NCBI GenBank assembly: GCA_026225475.1
Contig: JAMFSU010000113.1
Location: 1 to 64,000, forward strand
DNA from: Duganella sp.
GTDB taxonomy: Bacteria; Pseudomonadota; Gammaproteobacteria; Burkholderiales; Burkholderiaceae_D
Length of the DNA stretch: 64,000 nucleotides
Direction of reading: 5' to 3'
Below, piece after piece: positions 36,693 to 45,973 of the stretch. The notes under the pieces are model-generated. The model was given only the letters and a program-made list of their open reading frames with translations. It searched no databases and was not told the origin of the DNA. Each line of letters starts with the position of its first letter. Position 1 is the first letter of the stretch. Made by a program: the position numbers and the translations under genes.

Positions 36693-37592
36693 TTATGTAA
36701 ACGCCTGCAATGCACCTTTCATCTTCTTGAGCGCAACTGCTTCGATCTGGCGAATGCGTTCGGCGGAAACACCGAACTCATCAGCCAATTCATGCAGTGT
36801 TGCGCCACTGCCATCGTCGTTGGCCAGCCAGCGTGCTTCAACGATGCGACGCGAACGGTCATCAAGCTTGCTCAGCGCTGTTTCTAGGCCTTCGGATTGC
36901 AAGCGGTCATACCGCTTGGCTTCCATGACACGAGTAGGTTCGGTGTTGTCCGAAGAGAGATAGGCAATCGGCGCGAACTTGTCGTCGTCGTCATCGGTTG
37001 GTGCTTCCAGTGCAATGTCGCGGCCCGACAAGCGGGTTTCCATTTCGATGACTTCTTCGCGCTTGACATCAAGCGTCTTGGCCAGCGCGTCAACTTGCGC
37101 CGGCGTCATCGCATCAAGGCCTTCCTTGTGGCTGCGCAGATTGAAGAACAACTTGCGTTGTGCCTTGGTCGTGGCGACTTTGACCAGGCGCCAGTTCTTC
37201 AAAATGTATTCGTGCATTTCAGCCTTGATCCAATGCATGGCATAGGACACCAGACGCACGTTTTGATCGGGGTCGAAGCGCTTTACTGCCTTCATCAGGC
37301 CGATATTGCCTTCCTGGATCAGGTCGGCATGCGGCAGGCCATAACCGAGGTAGCCGCGCGCGATCGATACCACCAGACGCAAATGCGACAACACCATTTT
37401 TTGCGCCGCACCGAGATCGTTATTTTCGCGTAGCTTGCGTGCCAGCGAGATTTCTTCGTCATGAGTCAGCATAGGCAGACGATTGACCGCCGAAATATAA
37501 GCGTCAATATTGCCCAGGGTGCCGGAGAAGCCGAGCGCAAGCGCATTGGTCTCGACGGGCATGGGTGCAGATTGAATAGACGCTGATTTCAT
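36693..37592 (-). CDS. rpoH: Heat-shock sigma factor RpoH (sigma-32)
   Basis: Directs RNA polymerase to heat-shock promoters. The 299 residues show region 2 (LIQEGNIGLMKAVKRFDP, SYAMHWIKAEM), the RpoH box QRKLFFNLRSHK (near residues 145-156) that distinguishes RpoH from other sigma factors, and region 4 helix-turn-helix (LHELADEFGVSAERIRQIE). It lies 3' of ftsY-ftsE-ftsX, as in E. coli. The 307-base upstream gap holds a perfect CIRCE operator and a sigma-32-type promoter, so HrcA repression and autoregulation are both likely. GGAGAAACA precedes the ATG. Confidence 0.97.
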   Translation of the reverse strand: MKSASIQSAPMPVETNALALGFSGTLGNIDAYISAVNRLPMLTHDEEISLARKLRENNDLGAAQKMVLSHLRLVVSIARGYLGYGLPHADLIQEGNIGLMKAVKRFDPDQNVRLVSYAMHWIKAEMHEYILKNWRLVKVATTKAQRKLFFNLRSHKEGLDAMTPAQVDALAKTLDVKREEVIEMETRLSGRDIALEAPTDDDDDKFAPIAYLSSDNTEPTRVMEAKRYDRLQSEGLETALSKLDDRSRRIVEARWLANDDGSGATLHELADEFGVSAERIRQIEAVALKKMKGALQAFT

Positions 37593-37673
37593 TGTTTCTC
37601 CTTGTCCCTAATGAGGAAGCGATGCATAAACTAAGCAGATTGCCTTAAAGCTGGAGTATTTCTATCAGGTATT

Positions 37674-37700
37674 TTAGCACTCCTTATGGGGGAGTGCTAA
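37674..37700 (-). promoter_or_regulatory. CIRCE operator (HrcA binding site) upstream of rpoH
   Basis: TTAGCACTC, nine bases, GAGTGCTAA: an exact match to the CIRCE consensus TTAGCACTC-N9-GAGTGCTAA. CIRCE is the operator of the heat-shock repressor HrcA. It lies 82-108 bases before the rpoH ATG and inside the predicted 5' leader of the sigma-32-type promoter. Confidence 0.93.
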
Positions 37701-37780
37701 TAACGAATCTGGAATGGCTGAATAGGTATTCTCTATGACAATTCTAAAAGCAATTGTTGCTCTGCGAGCCGATTAGAGAA

Positions 37781-37810
37781 TATCTGGGGGGGAAAGTTGC
37801 TTAGTTCAAG
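37781..37810 (-). promoter_or_regulatory. Sigma-32-type heat-shock promoter of rpoH
   Basis: On the minus strand, CTTGAAC (plus 37804-37810) is followed after 14 bases by CCCCAGATA (plus 37781-37789). This fits the sigma-32 consensus (CTTGAAA, then CCCCATNTA) with one mismatch in each box and permitted spacing. Transcription would start near 37774, about 180 bases before the rpoH ATG. Confidence 0.72.
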
Positions 37811-37899
37811 CACAAAGCTGTAACAATTTCCCAGTGGGAATATTTATTCAAAAGGCGATAATTTAACGCCAAGTCGCAAGGGGAAACATGAGATTAGTT

Positions 37900-38823
37900 C
37901 TAAGCTAATCGCGCCAGATGGCGTTTTACCGATAGCATTGCGCCGAACAAGCCCAGCAATGCGGACACGCCAAGCAAGAAGGCTGTAGCCAGCAAGCTTG
38001 GTGGTGCCAGTCTGAATTCCGAAGCATACAACCGGGCGAAATCGGCGATGGCCGTATTGAGCGGCTGTTGCGCCAGCACCACCAGACTCAAGGCTAGTGC
38101 ACCGGCGCACAGGCCGAGCAGGGCCCCGGTGTAATAGAACGGACGATGGATAAAGGCATTGGTGGCGCCGAGCAGACGCGAAACTTCGATTTCCTGATGT
38201 TGTGTCATGACTTGCAGGCGAATCGTATTGAACACGACGGCCACCACCACAGCGCCCAGCGTGAAGCCGAGGAACAGCAGCACCAGCCGCAAGATTCTCA
38301 GCAAGGCGGCCAGCCGCTTGACCCACGCCGAGTCGATCTGCACTGTATCGACGCCAGGCATGGATTTGAGTTTCTGGGCAATGTCGTCGACCTGGTCGGC
38401 ATCCATTGCATGCTCGAAGCCGGACATTTTCAAGACATAACTATCGGGCAAGGGATTGGCGCCCAAGGTCGCCAGTACGTCGGTGAGGCCAGTTTTGCTT
38501 TTGAGTGAATCAAAGGCCTTCTCGCGTGGCGTGAATTCGATTCTGGTGGTGCTGGCACTATCTTGCAAAATGGTGCGGATATTGGTTGTCAGGGCCAGCG
38601 CTTTGTCGCGGCTCAACTCCATTTTCAGGAAAATGCTGATTTCCGGTTCCACTGCCAATTGTTCCGAGATTGGTCGCACGTTTTGCAGAATGGTCAATCC
38701 GGCAAACGGCAGCGCCAGCGCAATCGATACCACCAGCACATTGAGGATGAAGTTGCTGGGCGAGCGCAGCAAATGGCTGAATGCATCGGCCAGCGCAAAG
38801 AAGTGTTGGCGTAGCCAGTTCAT
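37900..38823 (-). CDS. ftsX: Cell division ABC transporter permease FtsX
   Basis: With FtsE, forms the divisome complex that activates septal peptidoglycan hydrolases. The 307 residues have a cytoplasmic N-terminus, a first helix (about 25-45), a large periplasmic loop (about 46-165) and three further helices, the usual FtsX topology. Motifs include LVLLFLGFTLGAVVVAVVF-like TM2 and EIEVSRLLGATNAFI, the coupling segment. ATG at 38823 overlaps the ftsE stop by four bases, deciding the start. Confidence 0.95.
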   Translation of the reverse strand: MNWLRQHFFALADAFSHLLRSPSNFILNVLVVSIALALPFAGLTILQNVRPISEQLAVEPEISIFLKMELSRDKALALTTNIRTILQDSASTTRIEFTPREKAFDSLKSKTGLTDVLATLGANPLPDSYVLKMSGFEHAMDADQVDDIAQKLKSMPGVDTVQIDSAWVKRLAALLRILRLVLLFLGFTLGAVVVAVVFNTIRLQVMTQHQEIEVSRLLGATNAFIHRPFYYTGALLGLCAGALALSLVVLAQQPLNTAIADFARLYASEFRLAPPSLLATAFLLGVSALLGLFGAMLSVKRHLARLA

Positions 38824-39512
38824 CGGGATATCTCCACCGGATTGCTGATGCCATTGTGCCAACCGTCGACGATACGGCCACGGTCCAGGTAAACAATGCG
38901 GTCGGCGCCGGTCAAGTATTGTTCGTCATGGGTGGAAATCAGGCAGGTCACACCGACGCCATGAAATGACTTCAATGCCGCCAATACCTTGTTGGCATTG
39001 TCGCGGTCGAGATTGGCAGTCGGTTCGTCGGCCAGAATGATCTGCGGACGGTTGACGATGGCACGCGCAATCGCCACCCGTTGCTGTTCGCCGCCCGAGA
39101 GCTCCTGCGGTTCGGCACTCGATTTGTCGAGCAGATCGACCTTGTCGAGTGCGGCGCGGGCGCGTTTTTCCGCGTCCGAACGCGCCGCACCGGTGACCAC
39201 CAGCGGCAGCATGACATTGGCCAGGATGCTGCGATCCTGCAGCAGTCGTTGTTGCTGGAAAATCAAGCCCAGGTTGCGGCGTAGATAAGGCAGTCCGGAC
39301 GGTTTGATGGTATTGATATTTTGACCATTGACGCTGAGCGAGCCACCGCTGGGCCGCTCAATGGCGGCAATCATCTTCAGCAGTGTCGACTTGCCGGCGC
39401 CCGAGGGGCCGGCAAGAAACAGCAGCTCGCCCTTGGGAACGGACAACGTGATGTCGCGCAGGGCGAACACATCGCGCGAGTATTGTTTGGAGACCTGGGC
39501 AAATTCAATCAT
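38820..39512 (-). CDS. ftsE: Cell division ABC transporter ATP-binding protein FtsE
   Basis: ATPase partner of FtsX, linking FtsZ-ring energy to peptidoglycan hydrolysis. The 230 residues have Walker [10 protein letters not shown] at 35-43, Q-loop FQQQRLL, signature LSGGEQQRV, Walker B IILADEPT and H-loop ISTHDEQYL. Start ATG at 39512. It is 48 bases downstream of ftsY, giving the conserved ftsY-ftsE-ftsX order. Confidence 0.96.
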   Translation of the reverse strand: MIEFAQVSKQYSRDVFALRDITLSVPKGELLFLAGPSGAGKSTLLKMIAAIERPSGGSLSVNGQNINTIKPSGLPYLRRNLGLIFQQQRLLQDRSILANVMLPLVVTGAARSDAEKRARAALDKVDLLDKSSAEPQELSGGEQQRVAIARAIVNRPQIILADEPTANLDRDNANKVLAALKSFHGVGVTCLISTHDEQYLTGADRIVYLDRGRIVDGWHNGISNPVEISR

Positions 39513-39560
39513 TGTCTATGTTGTTGGTCTTGTGCTCATGGTTCGCGATCGGTTCTAAGA

Positions 39561-40628
39561 TCAGCTCAGCAATGCATCGACAAACTCGGCGGCATCGAAG
39601 GCTTGCAAGTCATCAATTTGTTCGCCCACGCCAATGAAATACAACGGTATTGGCCGGGTTTTGGCAATTGCCGCCAGAATGCCGCCCTTGGCAGTGCCAT
39701 CGAGCTTGGTGACGACCAGGCCGGTCAAGCCGAGTGCATCGTCGAAGGCTTTGACTTGTGCCAGGGCATTTTGGCCGGTATTGCCGTCGATGACCAGCAG
39801 TACTTCGTGTGGCGCACCGTCCATGCCTTTGCCAATCACGCGCTTTATCTTCTTCAATTCATCCATCAGGTGCAATTGCGTCGGCAAGCGGCCGGCGGTA
39901 TCGACCATGACCACATTGGTGCCGCGCGCCTGAGCCGAATGGACTGCATCAAAGGCCACCGCAGCAGGGTCGCCCGACTCCTGGGCGATCACTGAAATGT
40001 TATTACGCTCGCCCCAGACCGTCAATTGCTCACGTGCAGCGGCACGGAAAGTATCGCCAGCTGCCAGCAGCACCGATTGCTGATGGGCTTGCAAATGCTT
40101 GGCCAGTTTGCCGATGGTAGTGGTCTTGCCAGCGCCATTGACGCCGGCGATCATCATCACTAGCGGTTGCTGGCGGCCCAACACCAGATTTTTCTGCAAT
40201 GGCAGCAGCAAGTCGATTAGCAAGTCGCGCAGGGCATTGCGTACCTGGTCGGCTTCGGTGAGCTTGTCGTCGCGGACTTTTTTCTTGAGCGCATCGAGCA
40301 GGAATTGGGTAGCGTCGACACCGGCGTCGGACACCAGCAAGGCTGATTCCAGCTCTTCATACAGTTCGTCGCCAATCTTGGCGCCGACGAACAGCGTGGT
40401 GAGGTTGCTGGAGGTCTTGGCCAGGCCGTTCTTGAGTCGGGTCAGCCAGGAGCGCTTGGCTTCGGCAGAGGGTGGCGCCGGCGCTACGATGTCGTCGCTG
40501 GTGTCGATGGTAATTGCCACTGGTGCTGCTGGCTCTGGCACTGCAACCGCAGAGGTAGATGGCGCAGGCCGGGCATCGCTGGCAGTGATGGGTTCTGGCT
40601 GAGGCTTTTTCTTGAAGAAGCTGAACAT
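39561..40628 (-). CDS. ftsY: Signal recognition particle receptor FtsY
   Basis: SRP receptor GTPase that docks ribosome-nascent chain complexes at the inner membrane. The 355 residues comprise a basic start (MFSFFKKK), a Pro/Ala-rich acidic A region (to about 58), and an NG domain. GTPase motifs: GVNGAGKTTT at 162-171, AAGDTFRAAAREQL, DTAGRLPTQ, and TKLDGTAKGG. ATG at 40628. First gene of the ftsYEX unit, divergent from the M16 peptidase genes. Confidence 0.97.
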   Translation of the reverse strand: MFSFFKKKPQPEPITASDARPAPSTSAVAVPEPAAPVAITIDTSDDIVAPAPPSAEAKRSWLTRLKNGLAKTSSNLTTLFVGAKIGDELYEELESALLVSDAGVDATQFLLDALKKKVRDDKLTEADQVRNALRDLLIDLLLPLQKNLVLGRQQPLVMMIAGVNGAGKTTTIGKLAKHLQAHQQSVLLAAGDTFRAAAREQLTVWGERNNISVIAQESGDPAAVAFDAVHSAQARGTNVVMVDTAGRLPTQLHLMDELKKIKRVIGKGMDGAPHEVLLVIDGNTGQNALAQVKAFDDALGLTGLVVTKLDGTAKGGILAAIAKTRPIPLYFIGVGEQIDDLQAFDAAEFVDALLS

Positions 40629-40850
40629 CGGTTGCTTGGCTGGCTTTGTCTAAAGTTGATACGGTGATTGTGGATTGCGAGGCAGGCGTTTCCAGGCGGG
40701 AAAACGCGATGAACAAGGTACAATTGGTCGGCCGCACTTCCCTGTAAGTCGGCCCGGTACACCTCGGAAACTCCCGGTATCGGTGATTGCCGCCATATCG
40801 GTTCCCGGCGCGTGCCCGGCCAGCCCCTGCATTCTATCAGAGCATAGCGA

Positions 40851-42239
40851 ATGAAATTGAAGATCAGCGTACTCCTGTCGAGCACCATGCTATTTGTCTG
40901 TTTGAGCACGCCTATGCTCACCGCGACGGCGCAATCGACGCCTGCGGCAGCCGAATTCGTGCTTGCCAACGGGATGAAAATCATCGTCAAGGAAGATCAC
41001 CGGGCGCCGACGGTCGTGCAGATGATCTGGTACAAGGTTGGCTCCGCCGACGAAAGTAATGGCACCACCGGCATCGCACATGCCCTTGAACATATGATGT
41101 TCAAGGGCACCAAACAGCACAAAACCGGCGAGTTCAGCCGCCTGGTCGCAGAATTAGGTGGTCGCGACAACGCCTTCACCAGCCGCGATTACACTGCTTA
41201 TTTCCAGCAGGTTGAACAATCCAGGCTGGAGGCGGTGATGGCGCTGGAAGCTGACCGCATGCGCAATTTGCAGTTTGATAAGAATGAATTTGCCAAGGAA
41301 ATCCGGGTCGTCATGGAAGAGCGTCGCTGGCGCACTGACGACCAGCCGCAAGGGTTGATGAATGAAGCTTTGTACGCCAGCGCGTTTGTGGCTCACCCCT
41401 ACCATCATCCAGTGGTGGGCTGGATGGATGATTTACAACAGATGCAAATCGGCGACCTGCAGCACTGGTATCAACGCTGGTATGCCCCCAATAATGCCAC
41501 CATGGTGGTCAGTGGCGACGTCGATGCCAAGCGCGTCGCGGCGCTGGCGCAGAAATACTTTGGCGCAATCCCGGCCAGAGCCATTGTGCTCGGCAAGCCG
41601 CAGAACGAACCTGAGCAACGCGGTCTGCGCCGAGTCACAGTCAAGGCGTCGGCGGAAAATCCCTACGTTATCCTGGCGTTCAAGGTGCCAACGCTGCGCA
41701 ACGTCGAACAGGATCAGGATGTTTATGCGCTCGACGTGCTGGCCGCGGTACTCGATGGCTATGACAATGCGCGCCTGAACGACAAGCTGGTACGCACCGA
41801 CAGGGAGGCCAATAGCGTCGGTGCCGGTTATGACGACATCGCGCGTGGCCCTACCTTGTTCACGTTGGAGGGCAGTCCGGCCCAAGGCACTAGCGTGGCT
41901 GAGTTGGAGCGCCTGCTGCGCGCCGAAGTCGAGCGTATCGCCAAAGACGGTGTGTCGGAACAGGAATTGCAGCGCGTGAAAACGCAATTGATTGCCTCGC
42001 AGGTCTATAAACGAGATTCGATTTTTGGTCAGGCGATGGAAATCGGTGTGATAGAAATGGCCGGCATTTCGCACAAGAACATTGATCGCATCGTTGAGAA
42101 ATTGAAAGCCGTCACACCGCAGCAGGTGCAGGCCGTGGCGCAACGATATTTTGGCGATGATGGTTTGACGGTAGCTACATTGCTGCCCTTGCCGCTGGCA
42201 GGGAAAAAGCTGGGTCCACCGCCAAGCTTGTTGCATTGA
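40851..42239 (+). CDS. M16 family zinc peptidase (catalytic subunit)
   Basis: Insulinase/pitrilysin-type metallopeptidase, 462 residues, with a signal peptide (about 1-28) and so probably periplasmic. The inverted zinc motif HxxEH is intact at 77-81 (HALEH), with the third ligand Glu about 76 residues on (Glu157, VMEERRW). Two homologous M16 halves follow. It partners the inactive M16 protein encoded two genes downstream, like the two subunits of mitochondrial processing peptidase. Natural substrate unknown. Divergent from ftsY. Confidence 0.9.
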   Translation: MKLKISVLLSSTMLFVCLSTPMLTATAQSTPAAAEFVLANGMKIIVKEDHRAPTVVQMIWYKVGSADESNGTTGIAHALEHMMFKGTKQHKTGEFSRLVAELGGRDNAFTSRDYTAYFQQVEQSRLEAVMALEADRMRNLQFDKNEFAKEIRVVMEERRWRTDDQPQGLMNEALYASAFVAHPYHHPVVGWMDDLQQMQIGDLQHWYQRWYAPNNATMVVSGDVDAKRVAALAQKYFGAIPARAIVLGKPQNEPEQRGLRRVTVKASAENPYVILAFKVPTLRNVEQDQDVYALDVLAAVLDGYDNARLNDKLVRTDREANSVGAGYDDIARGPTLFTLEGSPAQGTSVAELERLLRAEVERIAKDGVSEQELQRVKTQLIASQVYKRDSIFGQAMEIGVIEMAGISHKNIDRIVEKLKAVTPQQVQAVAQRYFGDDGLTVATLLPLPLAGKKLGPPPSLLH

Positions 42240-42282
42240 CTTGTGGGTATCGCATTATGCTGCATTCTTACGGAGCAAAAAC

Positions 42283-42945
42283 ATGCCGGTGATCGTCGTT
42301 GCAAACCCTAAAGGTGGCGTAGGTAAAAGTACTCTGTCGACCAATCTGGCTGGCTATTTCGCCAGTCGTGGCCATGCCGTGCTACTGGGAGATATCGATC
42401 GTCAGCAATCGGCACGTGCCTGGCTCGGTATTCGGCCGCAAGCGGCAACGCCCATCAGTACCTGGGATATCAGCGAAGATCACATCGCCAAGCCGCCCAA
42501 GGGCACCACGCATCTGATACTCGATACGCCAGCGGGTTTGCATGGCTGGCGCTTGAATGATGTGCTGAAGATGGCCGACAAGGTCATCGTGCCGCTGCAA
42601 CCATCGATCTTCGATATTTTAGCGACGCAGGATTTTCTGCACCGTTTGGCCAGCGAAAAGGCGGTGCGCCAAGGCGCGATTGATGTCGGCATTGTCGGCA
42701 TGCGTGTCGATGCACGCACGCGCTCGGCCGAGCAACTGCATCGTTTTATTGAGGGCTTGAATCTGCCAGTGCTGAGCTATTTGCGCGACACTCAAAATTA
42801 TGTACAACTGGCGGCGCACGGCCTGACCTTGTGGGACATCGCGGTGTCGCGCGTGCAACGCGATATCGAACAATGGCAGCCGATCCTGTCTTGGGTCGAT
42901 GCAGCCGGGCAGCCGGCAGGCGCTGCGGATCAAACACCGGCCTAG
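42283..42945 (+). CDS. Orphan ParA/MinD-family ATPase
   Basis: A 220-residue deviant Walker ATPase: KGGVGKST at 10-17 with the signature first lysine, then LLGDIDRQQSA and LILDTPAGLHG. The family positions plasmids, chromosomes or protein complexes. No parB, centromere-like repeat or replication gene is nearby, so this is unlikely to be a partition locus; a role in positioning a protein cargo is an inference. ATG at 42283 has CGGAG eight bases upstream. It sits between two M16 peptidase genes that are usually adjacent, 43 bases after the first and 32 before the second. Confidence 0.82.
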   Translation: MPVIVVANPKGGVGKSTLSTNLAGYFASRGHAVLLGDIDRQQSARAWLGIRPQAATPISTWDISEDHIAKPPKGTTHLILDTPAGLHGWRLNDVLKMADKVIVPLQPSIFDILATQDFLHRLASEKAVRQGAIDVGIVGMRVDARTRSAEQLHRFIEGLNLPVLSYLRDTQNYVQLAAHGLTLWDIAVSRVQRDIEQWQPILSWVDAAGQPAGAADQTPA

Positions 42946-42977
42946 CCGGTGCGACTAATCACGGTTTATTGCTAAGC

Positions 42978-44336
42978 ATGGAAATGAAGAAACATTTGTG
43001 GTCCTACCTCGTTTTGTTGAGCGTCATCGCACTGGGCAATGCGCCGTTGCAGGCGCAGGCGGCCCTGCGAATTCAATCCTGGTTGCTGGCCAATGGTGCG
43101 CGCGTGCTGTTTGTCGAGAACCATGCGATTCCGATGCTCGATCTGAGTATCGAATTCGATGCTGGTACGCGTCGCGATCCAGACGGCAAAGCCGGGCTGG
43201 CAGCGCTGACCAACGTCATGCTCACGCGTGGGGTCGCTGCCAGTGACGGTGCGCCAGCTTTGAGCGAGGCGCAAATTCTCGACGGTCTTGCCGACGTCGC
43301 GGCGCAACGTGGCGGTGGTGCCAGCATGGACCGTGCCGGTGTGACGTTGCGCGTGCTGTCGAGTGTGTCCGAGCGCGACGCGGCAGTGGCGCTGCTGGCG
43401 CGCATGCTGGCGCAGCCGAGTTTTCCGGCAGATGTATTTGTACGCGATCAGGCGCGTACGATTGCCGAAATCAAAGAAGCGCAAACCAAGCCAGAAGAGC
43501 TGGCCAATAAAGCCTTCTGGGCCGCCTTGTATGGACAGCATCCTTATGGGCGGCAGGAAAGCACAGCAACAATCAGCACTCTCACGCGCGAGGATTTGCT
43601 GGTTTTTCATCGCGACCACTATGTCGCCAATCGCGCCGTGATTGCCTTGATTGGTGATGTCAGCCGAATTCAGGCCGATCAAATCGCCCAGCGTCTGACC
43701 GCGCAGTTACCGCAAGGCGCGGTATTACCGGCGATGCCACCGGTGGTCTATAGTGGCGCCAACGAGCAACGGATTGCCCATCCGGCATCGCAATCGCATA
43801 TCTTGCTGGGCATGCCGGCGTTGGTGCGCGGCGATCCGGATTTCTTTGCGTTGACGGTTGGCAACTACATCCTCGGCAGCGGTGGTTTCGTCTCGCGCCT
43901 AACCGCTGAGGTGCGCGAAAAGCGCGGCTTGACCTATGGTGTTTACAGTTACTTTACCCCGCTGGCACAGCAAGGACCATTTGAAATCGGCCTGCAAACC
44001 AAGCGTGAACAAACCGACGAAGCACTGGCCGTGGTGCGTCAGACGGTCGCCGGATTTTTGCGCGACGGCACAACGGCGGCTGAACTCAAGGCAGCCAAAG
44101 ACAATTTGACCGGCGGCTTTGCCTTACGCATCGACAATAATCGTAAGATTCTCGATAACCTGGCGGTGATTGGTTACTATCAATTGCCGTTGAATTACCT
44201 CGACACCTGGACTGCCAATATCGGCAAGGTCACGATCAAACAAATCCGCGCGGCATTTCAACGCAAGCTTGCGCTGGAGCAAATGACGACGATAGTCGTG
44301 GGTGCCGACAACGATGAGGCGAAACAAGAAAAATGA
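42978..44336 (+). CDS. M16 family peptidase-like protein (non-catalytic partner)
   Basis: A 452-residue M16 protein with a signal peptide ending near QAQA (residue 28). The position of the HxxEH zinc motif reads LTNVM (GLAALTNVMLTRG), so all zinc ligands and the catalytic Glu are lost. It keeps the R/Y motif region of the C-terminal half (REKRGLTYGVYSYF). Such inactive subunits pair with active ones to form the proteolytic chamber. Starts at ATG 42978 or 42984. Overlaps rsmD by four bases. Confidence 0.88.
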   Translation: MEMKKHLWSYLVLLSVIALGNAPLQAQAALRIQSWLLANGARVLFVENHAIPMLDLSIEFDAGTRRDPDGKAGLAALTNVMLTRGVAASDGAPALSEAQILDGLADVAAQRGGGASMDRAGVTLRVLSSVSERDAAVALLARMLAQPSFPADVFVRDQARTIAEIKEAQTKPEELANKAFWAALYGQHPYGRQESTATISTLTREDLLVFHRDHYVANRAVIALIGDVSRIQADQIAQRLTAQLPQGAVLPAMPPVVYSGANEQRIAHPASQSHILLGMPALVRGDPDFFALTVGNYILGSGGFVSRLTAEVREKRGLTYGVYSYFTPLAQQGPFEIGLQTKREQTDEALAVVRQTVAGFLRDGTTAAELKAAKDNLTGGFALRIDNNRKILDNLAVIGYYQLPLNYLDTWTANIGKVTIKQIRAAFQRKLALEQMTTIVVGADNDEAKQEK

Positions 44337-44986
44337 GCAGAACCGCACGTAAGCATGGCACGGTAGGCCATGGCGTCGCCTCCCCTAAACGCGCGCCGCA
44401 CCAGGTTCGCATCATCGGTGGCCAGTGGAAGCGTACGCCGCTGCCGGTGCTGGAGGCAGAGGGCTTGCGGCCGACGCCTGATCGGGTGCGCGAAACGGTG
44501 TTCAACTGGATCAGTCATTTGCGTGATGGCAGTTGGGGCGGTAGCAGTTGCTTGGATTTGTTTGCTGGTACCGGCGCGCTCGGTTTTGAGACAGCCAGCC
44601 GCGGTGCAACGCATGTGGTCATGGTCGAACACCATAGCCCAGCGGTGCGTCAGCTCGAAGCCAGCAAAATCAAACTAAAGGCCGACCATGTCGAGATCCT
44701 GCGCGGCGATGCCTTGGCGTTGTTGCAAGGATTCGTCACTCGCCGTATAAATGGTGCAGGATTTGACCTGATCTTTGCCGACCCGCCGTATCATCAGAAC
44801 TGGTTGGCCAAAATCATGCCGTTGTGTGAGCAAGTTCTAGCCTTAAACGGCTTGATCTACGTCGAATCGGAGCATGCATTGGACGGCGAAGCTGCCCCTG
44901 CATGGATGGCATCATGGGAAATTGTCCGTGCCGACCAGGCTGGCATGGTGTTTTATCATTTATTGCGGCGCAAAAACATCGCTTAA
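44333..44986 (+). CDS. rsmD: 16S rRNA (guanine-966-N2)-methyltransferase
   Basis: Methylates G966 of 16S rRNA in the small subunit. The 217 residues show RIIGGQWKRTPLPV near 27-40, SAM motif I CLDLFAGTGALGFE at 73-86 and catalytic DPPY at 150-153 (FADPPYHQNW). An extra basic N-terminal stretch of about 22 residues precedes the family core. ATG at 44333 overlaps the upstream stop. It is followed by coaD, the common rsmD-coaD pair. Confidence 0.96.
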   Translation: MSRTARKHGTVGHGVASPKRAPHQVRIIGGQWKRTPLPVLEAEGLRPTPDRVRETVFNWISHLRDGSWGGSSCLDLFAGTGALGFETASRGATHVVMVEHHSPAVRQLEASKIKLKADHVEILRGDALALLQGFVTRRINGAGFDLIFADPPYHQNWLAKIMPLCEQVLALNGLIYVESEHALDGEAAPAWMASWEIVRADQAGMVFYHLLRRKNIA

Positions 44987-45520
<534 letters not shown>

Positions 45521-45522
45521 CG

Positions 45523-45560
45523 ATGTTGCCCGGCGTCAGGCAATGAGGTCCGGGCAACAT
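45523..45560 (+). repeat. Perfect inverted repeat between coaD and the ferredoxin gene
   Basis: ATGTTGCCCGG (45523-45533) and CCGGGCAACAT (45550-45560) form an 11-bp stem around a 16-base loop. No T run follows, so it is not a standard intrinsic terminator. It lies two bases after the coaD stop and 28 before the ferredoxin start; it may stabilise the coaD 3' end. Confidence 0.7.
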
Positions 45561-45570
45561 GGCAGCATGA

Positions 45571-45846
<276 letters not shown>

Positions 45847-45973
45847 TGCTTTGTGCCGTGGTGCGCCCAGCAGGGCAACATGACAAAAGCCTGCTTGCAT
45901 AGAAAAATTTGGTATTTCAACCCGCCTCATCCAACGCGGTATCATCGACGTCATTGTCAATGAAGCCGCCGCC

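Larger units (their letters stand above)
37593..37899 (-). other. rpoH upstream regulatory region
   Basis: A 307-base gene-free stretch between ftsX and rpoH. It contains the CIRCE operator, a sigma-32-type promoter, a perfect TTCCCAGTGGGAA palindrome near 37828-37840, and a weak GGCG/CGCC hairpin with T run (about 37850-37869) that may end the ftsX transcript. No convincing sigma-70 promoter is visible, though TTGTCA occurs near 37733-37741. Confidence 0.6.

Noticed and set aside
42283..42945. Plasmid- or chromosome-partition locus
   Set aside because: A ParA-type ATPase alone is present. No parB gene, iteron-like repeat or replication gene is nearby.
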